The translations under genes and the position numbers were made by a program. From Balneola sp. (GTDB taxonomy: Bacteria > Bacteroidota > Rhodothermia > Balneolales > Balneolaceae), in assembly GCA_002694685.1 (NCBI GenBank), contig NZMW01000004.1, positions 180,433-244,432 of the forward strand: 64,000 nucleotides of DNA. The letters are read 5' to 3'. Positions within the stretch are counted from its first letter, which is position 1. Each line of letters begins with the position of its first letter. Shown piece by piece: positions 9,139-18,127 of the stretch. A model generated the notes under the pieces. It did not search any database, was not told where the DNA came from, and saw nothing but the letters and a program-made list of their open reading frames with translations.

Positions 9139-10242
9139 TCACTCTATAAAACTTCCTATATCAATAATATCTCCTAAAACTCCGGCGGCAGTAACGTCGC
9201 GACCGGCTCCTGGTCCTTGAATTACAATAGGAGAAGTTGAATATCTCTTGGTATAAATCTGAATCAAATTATCGGTACCCTTCAATCCACCGAGCGGTGA
9301 CTCTCCTTTCACGTCCTGCACACCTACTTGTATTCCATCAGGGGTGAACTTACCGACATAGCGGAGCTTCTTATTGTTAACCATGGCCTGAGCATTACGG
9401 CTTTTCCAATGGCCATCAAATTCGGGGAGATGATCTAAAAATTCTTCAGTAGAAAGCGAGATCAACTTTTCAGGTACTAAAGTATCAACGCGGATTTGAT
9501 TTCTCTCAAAAGTATAACCACAAGTTCGGGCCAGGATAAGAAATTTACGGGCTACGTCTTCTCCGGATAAATCCTCCCGAGGATCAGGTTCTGAATATCC
9601 GTCTTGTTTTGCTTTTCGGACAGCTTCACTGAAAGGAACTCCATTTTGAAGCTGGGTAAATAGGAAAGTCATAGTTCCTGAAGCTACACCTGATATCTCG
9701 GTAACCTCATCACCGCTGTTCAGTAATGTTTTAATGGTGCTTATTACTGGAAGCCCTGCACCTACCGCTGTTTCGTATCGATACTGAGCACGACCTGAGT
9801 CATTGGCTTTAATCAGGTGATTGAAATAATCCTGCCCAAACGTATTTGCCCGCTTGCTGGGTGTTGCAATATGAACTCCATGAGTCAATAAATGCTGATA
9901 TTGATGGGCAACAACTTCGCTTCCTGTGGCATCAACAAAAACCAGATTTCCATCACTTTGATTGATGAGTTGATCAGGAATGACATTCCAATCAGTTGGT
10001 TCGCCCTGGCTTAGTTTCCGGTCTTCCAGAAAAGCATCGACATCAGGGTTCCATTTAGTGAATGAGCTGTTACAAACTCCAATAATTCTTAAGTCATAGA
10101 GATCATGATTGAGTTCCTGAATGAGTTTGGTAAGCGTTCCACCTACAGCTCCGATTCCGGCAATAAAAAGCCGAATTTTTTTCTTTTTAATGGAGAGGTT
10201 TTTTTGTGAATCAGAAGATGATTTTTTTAATGTGAGTGTCAT
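9139..10242 (-). CDS. hom: homoserine dehydrogenase
   Basis: Reduces aspartate semialdehyde to homoserine, the branch point to methionine and threonine. After a basic N-terminal tail the NAD(P)-binding motif GIGAVGG occurs at about residues 30-36; the catalytic domain carries ETAVGAGLPVI and EPDPREDLSGEDVARK, and the C-terminal NAD-domain helix GPGAGRDVTAAGVLGDI. The protein (367 residues) lacks both an aspartokinase domain and an ACT domain, and its motifs resemble the dehydrogenase half of ThrA/MetL more than the ACT-containing Hom type. The ATG overlaps the metX stop (ATGA). Placement behind metX suggests homoserine is channelled to methionine. Confidence 0.93.
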   Translation of the reverse strand: MTLTLKKSSSDSQKNLSIKKKKIRLFIAGIGAVGGTLTKLIQELNHDLYDLRIIGVCNSSFTKWNPDVDAFLEDRKLSQGEPTDWNVIPDQLINQSDGNLVFVDATGSEVVAHQYQHLLTHGVHIATPSKRANTFGQDYFNHLIKANDSGRAQYRYETAVGAGLPVISTIKTLLNSGDEVTEISGVASGTMTFLFTQLQNGVPFSEAVRKAKQDGYSEPDPREDLSGEDVARKFLILARTCGYTFERNQIRVDTLVPEKLISLSTEEFLDHLPEFDGHWKSRNAQAMVNNKKLRYVGKFTPDGIQVGVQDVKGESPLGGLKGTDNLIQIYTKRYSTSPIVIQGPGAGRDVTAAGVLGDIIDIGSFIE

Positions 10243-11282
10243 GATTTTACTTCGGTGAGTGAGTGAAAAAATGATTGCAATTGAGTGTTGAGCTGATCGA
10301 ATTCGATCAGGAAGGCGTCGTGTCCGTAAGGAGAATCTAACTGTGCAAAGTGGCTGTTCGGAATAAGCTCAGCCAGCTCTTGTTGTTCGCCGATGGGATA
10401 AAGCTTGTCGCTTTCAAACCCAACAACTAAAACCGGTTTATCTAATTTTGCCAAAACGCTTTCAAAGGAACCACGATTACGGGAAACATCATGGGAATCC
10501 ATAGCTTTAGTTAAGGTGACATAAGAGTTGGCATCAAATCGTCCAACTAATTTCTGCCCCTGGTAATTCAGATAGGATTCAACCTGATATATTTCTTTTT
10601 CGGGATGAACTTCACGGCTGAATTTTTTGGTATAATTTTCCGGTGTTCTGTAGGTGATCATTGCCATAGCCCGGGCTGCGGCTAACCCTTTCTCAGGTGG
10701 ATTCTTTTTTGAATAAAATCCGCCATTCCAGTTCTTGTCTGCATAAATGGCCATTCGCTGAGCTTGGCTAATACCAATGGCCCAAGGGGAATGTGCTTTT
10801 CCCATGGCAAAAAGAGCCGCTGCTTTCACCCGGTCATCTATAAGGGCAAACTCCAGGGCAGTCATTCCACCCAAAGATCCTCCAACTACCAGTTTGATTC
10901 CTGTGATACCCAGTTCATCCAGCAACTTTTGATTAAACCTCACAATATCACGGATGGTGATATCGGGGAAATCAGCTTGCCAAGCCTTGCCTGTTTCCGG
11001 GTTGATGGATTCAGGCCCGGTAGAACCATAACAGCTACCAAGAATATTGGTACAGATGATAAAGTGTTTATCTGGATTGATGGTTTTATCTGTCCCAATC
11101 AAACCGCCAAACCAAACGTCGGCATCGGTGTTGCCTGTAAGTGCATGGCAAATGAATACCACATTATCCTTTTCGGTATTTAGTTTTCCCCAGCTTCGGT
11201 AGGAGATTACCGGATCTGTTATTTCCACACCTGACTCGGTAGTAAAGGAAGACTCGAAGCTATGGATTAAAGGTTTTGTCAT
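10239..11282 (-). CDS. metX: homoserine O-acyltransferase (MetX type)
   Basis: Alpha/beta-hydrolase-fold acyltransferase that activates homoserine with acetyl- (or succinyl-) CoA for methionine synthesis. The 347 residues show the nucleophile elbow GGSLGG (Ser136), the family stretch SYRSWGKLNTEKDN, ILGSCYGSTGP, HDVSRNRG, and the acid and base of the triad in FESDKLYP and YGHDAFLIE. Acyl-donor specificity cannot be decided from length and motifs alone; the adjacent O-acetylhomoserine sulfhydrylase favours acetyl-CoA. It is followed directly by hom and preceded by metY, with a hairpin terminator in the 71-base gap. Confidence 0.94.
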   Translation of the reverse strand: MTKPLIHSFESSFTTESGVEITDPVISYRSWGKLNTEKDNVVFICHALTGNTDADVWFGGLIGTDKTINPDKHFIICTNILGSCYGSTGPESINPETGKAWQADFPDITIRDIVRFNQKLLDELGITGIKLVVGGSLGGMTALEFALIDDRVKAAALFAMGKAHSPWAIGISQAQRMAIYADKNWNGGFYSKKNPPEKGLAAARAMAMITYRTPENYTKKFSREVHPEKEIYQVESYLNYQGQKLVGRFDANSYVTLTKAMDSHDVSRNRGSFESVLAKLDKPVLVVGFESDKLYPIGEQQELAELIPNSHFAQLDSPYGHDAFLIEFDQLNTQLQSFFHSLTEVKS

Positions 11283-11302
11283 CTATATGTTGGTTTTTTT
11301 TG

Positions 11303-11334
11303 AAAAAGAGAACGAGCTTATCCAGCCCGTTCTC
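11303..11334 (-). terminator. hairpin with U-tract between metY and metX
   Basis: On the minus strand GAGAACGGGCT (11334-11324) pairs with AGCTCGTTCTC (11318-11308), 10 of 11 positions matching, with a 5-base loop, followed by TTTTT (11307-11303). It lies inside the metY-metX gap, so some transcripts should end after metY. This could set a higher metY level than metX-hom, or act as a partial terminator. Confidence 0.7.
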
Positions 11335-11353
11335 AATGAGTGGTATTGGACGA

Positions 11354-12745
<1,392 letters not shown>

Positions 12746-12766
12746 TCAAGACTTTTTTCAAATCAT

Positions 12767-12806
12767 AAAAAAAGCCTCTTTCAGAGATGAATCCGAAAGA
12801 GGCTTT
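12767..12806 (-). terminator. intrinsic terminator of the SAM-I expression platform
   Basis: On the minus strand AAAGCCTCTTTC (12806-12795) pairs perfectly with GAAAGAGGCTTT (12782-12771) around a 12-base loop, followed by a run of seven T (12773-12767). It lies between the aptamer and metY. Part of its 5' arm and its loop (TTCGGATTCATCT, 12797-12785) can instead pair over 13 bases with the segment just after the aptamer, giving the antiterminator. Confidence 0.9.
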
Positions 12807-12826
12807 ATGTCAAAAACCAAAATCTG

Positions 12827-12961
12827 TTCGAACTCATCTTTTCCCTAAACCTTTACAGATTAGAGACAGGATGTAGCACCTTTTCCCTGCACATAACAAG
12901 TTATATGCGGGACGGTTGCCAAGGCTTCAAAGGACCTGATCCCTCCACCTTTCGTAATGAG
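12827..12961 (-). promoter_or_regulatory. SAM-I riboswitch (S box leader) with antiterminator strand
   Basis: The minus strand carries the SAM-I core in order: P1 5' strand CTCATT (12961-12956), AAAGGTGGAGGGATCAGG, TTTGAAGCC, TTGGCAACC, a P3 hairpin, GGTGCTACATCC, a P4 hairpin, then the P1 3' strand GATGAG. The P1 3' strand is part of AGATGAGTTCGAA (12839-12827), which can pair with TTCGGATTCATCT (12797-12785) inside the terminator: 11 Watson-Crick and 2 G-U pairs without a gap. SAM binding would lock P1, free the terminator and shut off metY-metX-hom. Aptamer identity is very clear; the switching model is inferred from base pairing. Confidence 0.95.
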
Positions 12962-13002
12962 AATGCAACTAATGTAAAAGAACGATTGAAATATTATCCA
13001 AC

Positions 13003-13036
13003 AAAAAAGCCCTTGTGAGTTACATTCAAAAGGGCT
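13003..13036 (-). terminator. attenuator terminator behind the Cys/Met leader peptide
   Basis: On the minus strand AGCCCTT (13036-13030) pairs with AAGGGCT (13014-13008) around a 15-base loop and is followed by TTTTTT (13008-13003). The same heptamer AAGGGCT also occurs at 13064-13058, overlapping the stop codon of the short upstream reading frame, and can compete for the 5' arm. This gives mutually exclusive terminator and antiterminator helices. Confidence 0.75.
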
Positions 13037-13062
13037 GTCTAAAAATTTATTGTATCAAGCCC

Positions 13063-13098
13063 TTAGGTCTGTGCCACGCACATACACATGCAACACAT
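13063..13098 (-). CDS. predicted regulatory leader peptide, Cys/Met-rich (MCCMCMCVAQT)
   Basis: An 11-codon reading frame on the minus strand, ATG at 13098-13096 and TAA at 13065-13063, reads Met-Cys-Cys-Met-Cys-Met-Cys-Val-Ala-Gln-Thr. Four of eleven residues are Cys and three are Met, both normally rare. The TAA overlaps by two bases an AAGGGCT heptamer that can pair with the 5' arm of the terminator at 13036-13003. This is the classical layout of an amino-acid attenuator: stalling at scarce Cys (or Met) codons would let the antiterminator form, while full translation would cover it and let the terminator fold. It lies about 100 bases upstream of the SAM-I aptamer of metY. No convincing Shine-Dalgarno is visible. 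The coding role is inferred from composition and layout. Confidence 0.65.
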   Translation of the reverse strand: MCCMCMCVAQT

Positions 13099-13218
13099 AA
13101 TTACACAAGAGCTGTTGATATTTTGTCGGATTAATTTCATTGCACTAATGTTAAGGGTAGATTTTGGAAGGCGCAAATTATTTTTTGTTTTTTGGAAATA
13201 GCCTTTCAAATGGTAAGA

Positions 13219-13244
13219 ATGTTGGGCATCATTACATCCAACAT
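13219..13244 (+). promoter_or_regulatory. inverted repeat upstream of arsM, possible operator
   Basis: ATGTTGG (13219-13225) and CCAACAT (13238-13244) form a perfect 7-base inverted repeat with a 12-base spacer, 48 bases before the arsM start. It could be a repressor site. No regulator gene is adjacent, and the site does not match an ArsR operator that I can identify. Confidence 0.35.
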
Positions 13245-13291
13245 CTTTGGTTGCTTCGTAAATGATAGTAATAACTAATTAACAATTAAGC

Positions 13292-14332
13292 ATGACGAAT
13301 AGCGTACAAGAATATTACGGTAAGGTCCTTAAGAGTACGAATGATTTAAAAACAACGGCCTGCTGTACTACGGAGAATATTCCTGATTATCACAAAAAAA
13401 TACTAGCTGATATAGAAGATGAAGTATTGGCGAAATTCTATGGTTGCGGATCACCCATTCCATCTGAGCTGGAAGGGAAAGTGGTTTTAGATCTTGGCTG
13501 TGGGAGCGGGAGGGATGTTTATTTGGCTTCGAAATTAGTAGGTCCTGACGGTCATGTGATTGGGGTTGATATGACCGAAGAGCAACTGGATGTAGCAAAC
13601 CGAAACCTCGATAAGCAAATGAAAAAGTTTGGTTTCGAAAAACCCAATGTAGAATTCAAGAACGGGTATATCGAAGATCTGAAAGCAATTGGAATCGAAG
13701 ACAACTCTGTTGATGTAGTGATTTCGAATTGTGTGATCAATCTATCGCCGGATAAAAGGAGGGTTTATGAGGAGATATTTCGTGTACTGAAACCGGGTGG
13801 GGAATTATATTTTTCAGATGTTTTTTCTGACCGAAGAGTGCCTCAGCACCTAGTGGATGATCCCGTTCTATTTGGAGAATGCCTGTCAGGAGCATTATAT
13901 ATCGAAGACTTCCGCCGCATGCTTAGAGATGTTGGATGTCTTGATTATCGAGTTGTTACCGGACATAAAATTGATATCGAGAACGCCGAAATTGAGCAAA
14001 AAGTAGGAATGGTCAACTTTGAATCACTGACCATTAGAGCTTTTAAACTGGATGCCGTTGAAGATATCTGCGAAGACTACGGTCAGGTAGCAACATATCA
14101 GGGCACTATACCAGAATCGCCTCACGCATTTATGTTAGATGATCATCATCTTTTTGAAACTGGGAAGCCTATGCTGGTTTGTGGCAATACAGCTGCAATG
14201 GTTGAAGAAACCCGATACGGGAAGCATTTCAAAGTAACAGGAAACCGGAACACACATTTTGGAGCCTTCGATTGTGAGCCTTCCTCTTCACCCAGTTCTT
14301 CAGAAGATTCAGCGATGGGTGCCTGCTGTTAA
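13292..14332 (+). CDS. arsM: arsenite methyltransferase (ArsM)
   Basis: SAM-dependent enzyme that methylates As(III) to methylated and finally volatile arsenicals. The 346 residues contain the SAM motif DLGCGSGRD (67-75) and the cysteines expected for As(III) binding: Cys24/Cys25, Cys52, Cys147 (SNCVINL) and Cys197 (GECLSG). The spacing between the last two (50) equals that of the well-studied algal ArsM. The C-terminus ends in Gly-Ala-Cys-Cys after a Ser-rich tail. It stands alone, with no arsR, arsB or arsC nearby, and its TAA is directly followed by the convergent era stop with no base between. It is divergent from the metY leader. Confidence 0.9.
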   Translation: MTNSVQEYYGKVLKSTNDLKTTACCTTENIPDYHKKILADIEDEVLAKFYGCGSPIPSELEGKVVLDLGCGSGRDVYLASKLVGPDGHVIGVDMTEEQLDVANRNLDKQMKKFGFEKPNVEFKNGYIEDLKAIGIEDNSVDVVISNCVINLSPDKRRVYEEIFRVLKPGGELYFSDVFSDRRVPQHLVDDPVLFGECLSGALYIEDFRRMLRDVGCLDYRVVTGHKIDIENAEIEQKVGMVNFESLTIRAFKLDAVEDICEDYGQVATYQGTIPESPHAFMLDDHHLFETGKPMLVCGNTAAMVEETRYGKHFKVTGNRNTHFGAFDCEPSSSPSSSEDSAMGACC

Positions 14333-15214
14333 TCAATATCCCAAATTCCGAACCCAGCCTTCTTTTTCTCTCCATTTTTCACGGACTTTCACATGGAGTT
14401 CCAGGTAGACCTGCTTCCCAATAAATCCTTCAACAGATTTTCGGGCTTCAATACCGAGTTCTTTGATGGCTGATCCGCCTTTTCCAATCAGCATTCCTTT
14501 TTGGGATTTCTGGTTTACAATGATGTCGGCATGAATGCGATCGATGTCCACATCTTCATCATATGAAATAACTTCAACCGTACAGGAGTAGGGGATTTCC
14601 TGGTGAAATTGCAGAAATATTTGCTCTCTTATTAACTCTGACACAAAGAATCGAACGGGGTGCTCGCTTAGGTCTTCTTTTGGATAGAAGGGCGGTCCGG
14701 GCAACAGGCCTTTTTTTACCTCTTCCATCAGTTCTTCAACTCCTGTTCCCATAGTTGCAGAAATATAGTGAACGGACCGGATTTTCATTTTTGCTTCAAG
14801 ATCTGCCACTGATTTTTCCGCTTTTTCCTGATTGGCAGCATCCATTTTATTCACCACTAAATAGATGGGTTTATTGATGGATTTAATCAGATTTACCACA
14901 TCATCCGGCGGGTGTGTATCCATTGGGTCATGGATGAAGAGTATGAGATCGGCATCAGAACGGGCTCGTTCTACTGTCTTCATCATGGCTTTTTGGAGCT
15001 CATATTTCGGACTGATAACTCCGGGTGTATCCAAGAAAACAATTTGGGTATCCTCATCCGAAAAAATCCCAACAATCTGATGGCGCGTAGTCTGAGCTTT
15101 ATGAGTAGTAATAGAAATTTTACTCCCCAGAATATTATTCATCAGCGTAGATTTCCCAGCATTCGGCTTTCCGATGATGGCTACATATCCAGACTTATGA
15201 GGCTTATTTTCCAT
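14333..15214 (-). CDS. era: GTPase Era
   Basis: Essential GTPase that binds the 3' end of 16S rRNA and assists 30S assembly. The 293 residues show G1 GKPNAGKS (15-22), G3 DTPG, G4 NKMD, then a KH RNA-binding domain with GMLIGKGGSAIKELG near the C-terminus. Length is as expected. ATG at 15214. It lies behind mutS on the same strand with a 91-base gap that holds a 13-base inverted repeat. Confidence 0.97.
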   Translation of the reverse strand: MENKPHKSGYVAIIGKPNAGKSTLMNNILGSKISITTHKAQTTRHQIVGIFSDEDTQIVFLDTPGVISPKYELQKAMMKTVERARSDADLILFIHDPMDTHPPDDVVNLIKSINKPIYLVVNKMDAANQEKAEKSVADLEAKMKIRSVHYISATMGTGVEELMEEVKKGLLPGPPFYPKEDLSEHPVRFFVSELIREQIFLQFHQEIPYSCTVEVISYDEDVDIDRIHADIIVNQKSQKGMLIGKGGSAIKELGIEARKSVEGFIGKQVYLELHVKVREKWREKEGWVRNLGY

Positions 15215-15243
15215 GGTTTTTTTGTGTTTCAGTGTGGAAGTGT

Positions 15244-15297
15244 ATGTGTGTTAAAGCGTCGGGTTTGTTTAAAAAACGTAGACACTTTAACACACAT
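15244..15297. repeat. 13-base inverted repeat between mutS and era
   Basis: ATGTGTGTTAAAG (15244-15256) and CTTTAACACACAT (15285-15297) are perfect inverted repeats separated by 28 bases. The hairpin lies downstream of the mutS stop and upstream of era. There is no U-tract after it on the minus strand, so it is more likely a transcript-stabilising or processing structure than a simple terminator. Confidence 0.6.
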
Positions 15298-15305
15298 GCA
15301 CTTTT

Positions 15306-17975
15306 TCAATCAACGAGTCTTTTCAGTTCGGTTATCAGCATCAATGCTTCGATAGGAGTCATGCGGTTTGGATCTGTTGCTTCCAGCTTATTCAGTACGG
15401 TCTCGATCCTTGGATCCACATGCGTTTGAAACATCGTCATCTGACTCGTTTCTTCCTGCCTATCTACTTTCTCTGATAAATTCTTTGCGGCTTCTTTTTT
15501 GGAGGAAGCTTCTTTCTCAATAGATCCATTTTTGTTGGTAATATCGAGGCTATGGCTTTCGAGGTTTTTCAGAATTTCTTTAGCTCTTTCAATGACCACT
15601 TGAGGAAGCCCGGCCATGTCAGCGACTTGAATTCCGTAGCTGTGGTCTGCTCCACCCCGAATCAATTTCCTTAAGAACACCACTTTTCCATCATGTTCTT
15701 TAACCTGTACGTTGAAATTTATGGTGCGCTCATACATTTGTTCCAGCTCATTCAGTTCATGGTAATGAGTGGCAAAAAGTGTTTTAGCTGCTACCGGAGC
15801 ATGGTTGTGTAGGTATTCTGCAAGTGACCAGGCAATGCTTAATCCATCAAAAGTTGAAGTTCCACGTCCCACTTCATCGAGTAAAATCAAGGAACGGGGA
15901 GTCGCGTTATTAAGAATGTTGGCGGCCTCGTTCATTTCAACAAGAAACGTACTTTCTCCTGCTGCAAGATTATCAGAAGCGCCAACGCGGGTAAAGATCT
16001 TGTCAACCAAACCAATATTTGCTGACTTTGCAGGAACAAAACTCCCAACTTGAGCCAGTAATACAATCAGTCCGGTTTGGCGAAGTATGATACTTTTACC
16101 CGCCATGTTGGGCCCGGTTATAATCAGAATTTGCTGCTCTGTATTATCCAGTTTGATGTCGTTGGGAATGAATGGCTCACCCATCGGTAAAGACTTTTCA
16201 ACTACAGGGTGACGTCCTTTTTCAATATCAATTTCTTCATGATCGCCTACTTCGGGCTTAGCATAGTTATTTCGGAAGGCGATTTCGGCAAACCCCTGAA
16301 TACAGTCCAGCTCAGCGATGGCGTGAGAGACCTGCTGGACATCATCGGCAAATTCTGCTACATATAATCGAAGCTCCTCAAAAAGTTCATACTCCAGCGT
16401 TTTGCTTCGTTCTTCTGCCGAAAGAACTTTCTCCTCAACTTCCTTCAATTCGGGAGTAATATATCGCTCAGAATTAACCAGTGTTTGCTTCCGGATGAAT
16501 GTCTCGGGGACTTTGTCTTTATGCGTGTTGGTCACTTCAATATAGTACCCAAACACTTTGTTATACCCAATTTTAAGGGAAGGAATACTATGCTCTTTAG
16601 CTAAGCCATCCTTGATTTCGGCAATGTATTTTTTTCCGTTCTTGGCGATATCTCGGAGTTCATCCAGCTCGTCATTAAAAGCATCTTCGATCATTCCACC
16701 ATCTCGCACGCTGGCCGGAGGGTCGTCTTTCAAAGCTTTATTGATACGCTCCTGAACTTCAATCAGTAATTTAAGCCGGCTTGAAATATCTTCGAGCAAG
16801 GGGTCATCAATATTTGAAAACTGGCTTTTTAGTCGGGGAATTTGAGCCAGTGATAACTTAAGCTGAACGATATCCCGGGCGTTTGTTCGTCCCATCGCAA
16901 TGCGGGAGATAAGGCGCTCCATATCACCAACTTGCTCCAGTTCTTCCCTTAGTGTTTGGCGGACATCTGTGTTCTTATAAATTTTTTCTACAGCATCTAA
17001 GCGCTGTTGTATGGGCTTAAGTCTTTTGAGGGGGCGCATAATCCATCGGCGAAGTAAGCGTCCGCCCATAGCCGTACAAGTGTCATCAAGAATAGAAATT
17101 AAGGTGCCATCCGTTCCGCCTTCCTGAATACTGGCGGTAAGCTCAAGATTGCGTTTTGTAGCCCCATCCAGGCTCATGAATTCAGAGCTTTCATACGCAT
17201 ATAATCGGCGCAGATGGCGTAAGTAAGCTTTTTGGGTTTCCTGCATATAATGCATCAGAGAACCGGCTGCTACGTGAGCGACATTCAGCTTCTCAACTCC
17301 AAAACCCTTTAGTGAATGCGTTTCAAAATGGTCGGTGAGCAAGTTGTAACCGTAATCACCATCATAAACCCAATCTTCGATGTAGCTGATATTATGGTGA
17401 GTCAGCTTTTCATCCAGCTTGTTTTTCCTTTTTTGCTGAACCAGAATTTCAGAAGGCTGAATGGCGGCGAGCAGGCTGTCCAGGTTTTTTTCTGCCACAT
17501 GACTAAGCGCAAATTCACCCGTTGAAATATCAGAAAATGCAACCCCAACAGTAGAGCCATCCCAATGCAATGAAGCGATATAGTTATTCCGTTTATGATC
17601 GAGCAGTTTTTCCGACATGGTAACGCCGGGAGTTGTGATTTCGGTAACCTCACGATCAACAATTTTGCGGCCGGCCTTTTTAGCATCTTCAGGATCTTCG
17701 GTCTGATCACAAACAGCAACCTTATGTCCTTTCTTTACCAACTTGGGTAAATAGTTGTCTAAAGCATGGTAGGGGAAGCCGGCGAGCGGAGTTTGATCGC
17801 CACCATTATTTCGTTTGGTGAGCGTAATTCCCAATTCTTTACTTACCAGCTGGGCATCATCGGCAAAAGTCTCATAAAAATCCCCAACCCGAAATAGTAG
17901 AATTGTACCGGGATTTTCGTCTTTAATTTTGAAATACTGCCGCATTAGCGGAGTTTGATTTTTCTTAGCACTCAT
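15306..17975 (-). CDS. mutS: DNA mismatch repair protein MutS
   Basis: Mismatch recognition ATPase. The 889 residues start with the mismatch-binding domain (MRQYFKIKDENPGTILLFRVGDFYETFADDA holds the phage-conserved Phe-x-Glu-type contact GDFYETF), and end with the ATPase: Walker A GPNMAGKS around residue 620, Walker B ILLDEVGRGTSTFDG, and THYHEL. This is the MutS1 lineage, long enough to be the repair-active form. The C-terminal tail carries a charged linker and a short segment like the beta-clamp/tetramer region. ATG at 17975. Confidence 0.97.
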   Translation of the reverse strand: MSAKKNQTPLMRQYFKIKDENPGTILLFRVGDFYETFADDAQLVSKELGITLTKRNNGGDQTPLAGFPYHALDNYLPKLVKKGHKVAVCDQTEDPEDAKKAGRKIVDREVTEITTPGVTMSEKLLDHKRNNYIASLHWDGSTVGVAFSDISTGEFALSHVAEKNLDSLLAAIQPSEILVQQKRKNKLDEKLTHHNISYIEDWVYDGDYGYNLLTDHFETHSLKGFGVEKLNVAHVAAGSLMHYMQETQKAYLRHLRRLYAYESSEFMSLDGATKRNLELTASIQEGGTDGTLISILDDTCTAMGGRLLRRWIMRPLKRLKPIQQRLDAVEKIYKNTDVRQTLREELEQVGDMERLISRIAMGRTNARDIVQLKLSLAQIPRLKSQFSNIDDPLLEDISSRLKLLIEVQERINKALKDDPPASVRDGGMIEDAFNDELDELRDIAKNGKKYIAEIKDGLAKEHSIPSLKIGYNKVFGYYIEVTNTHKDKVPETFIRKQTLVNSERYITPELKEVEEKVLSAEERSKTLEYELFEELRLYVAEFADDVQQVSHAIAELDCIQGFAEIAFRNNYAKPEVGDHEEIDIEKGRHPVVEKSLPMGEPFIPNDIKLDNTEQQILIITGPNMAGKSIILRQTGLIVLLAQVGSFVPAKSANIGLVDKIFTRVGASDNLAAGESTFLVEMNEAANILNNATPRSLILLDEVGRGTSTFDGLSIAWSLAEYLHNHAPVAAKTLFATHYHELNELEQMYERTINFNVQVKEHDGKVVFLRKLIRGGADHSYGIQVADMAGLPQVVIERAKEILKNLESHSLDITNKNGSIEKEASSKKEAAKNLSEKVDRQEETSQMTMFQTHVDPRIETVLNKLEATDPNRMTPIEALMLITELKRLVD

Positions 17976-18127
17976 GCGCTCGAAATACCTGTTTTTATGC
18001 TGATAGATTGCTGAATTAAGGCTTGGAACTTACCAATGAATTGGCTGAAAAACTATGCGTGAAATGTTTGTTTGGAATTAACTGAACATCCTGCGAATTT
18101 TACCCTTCACCAAACAATACACAGCTT

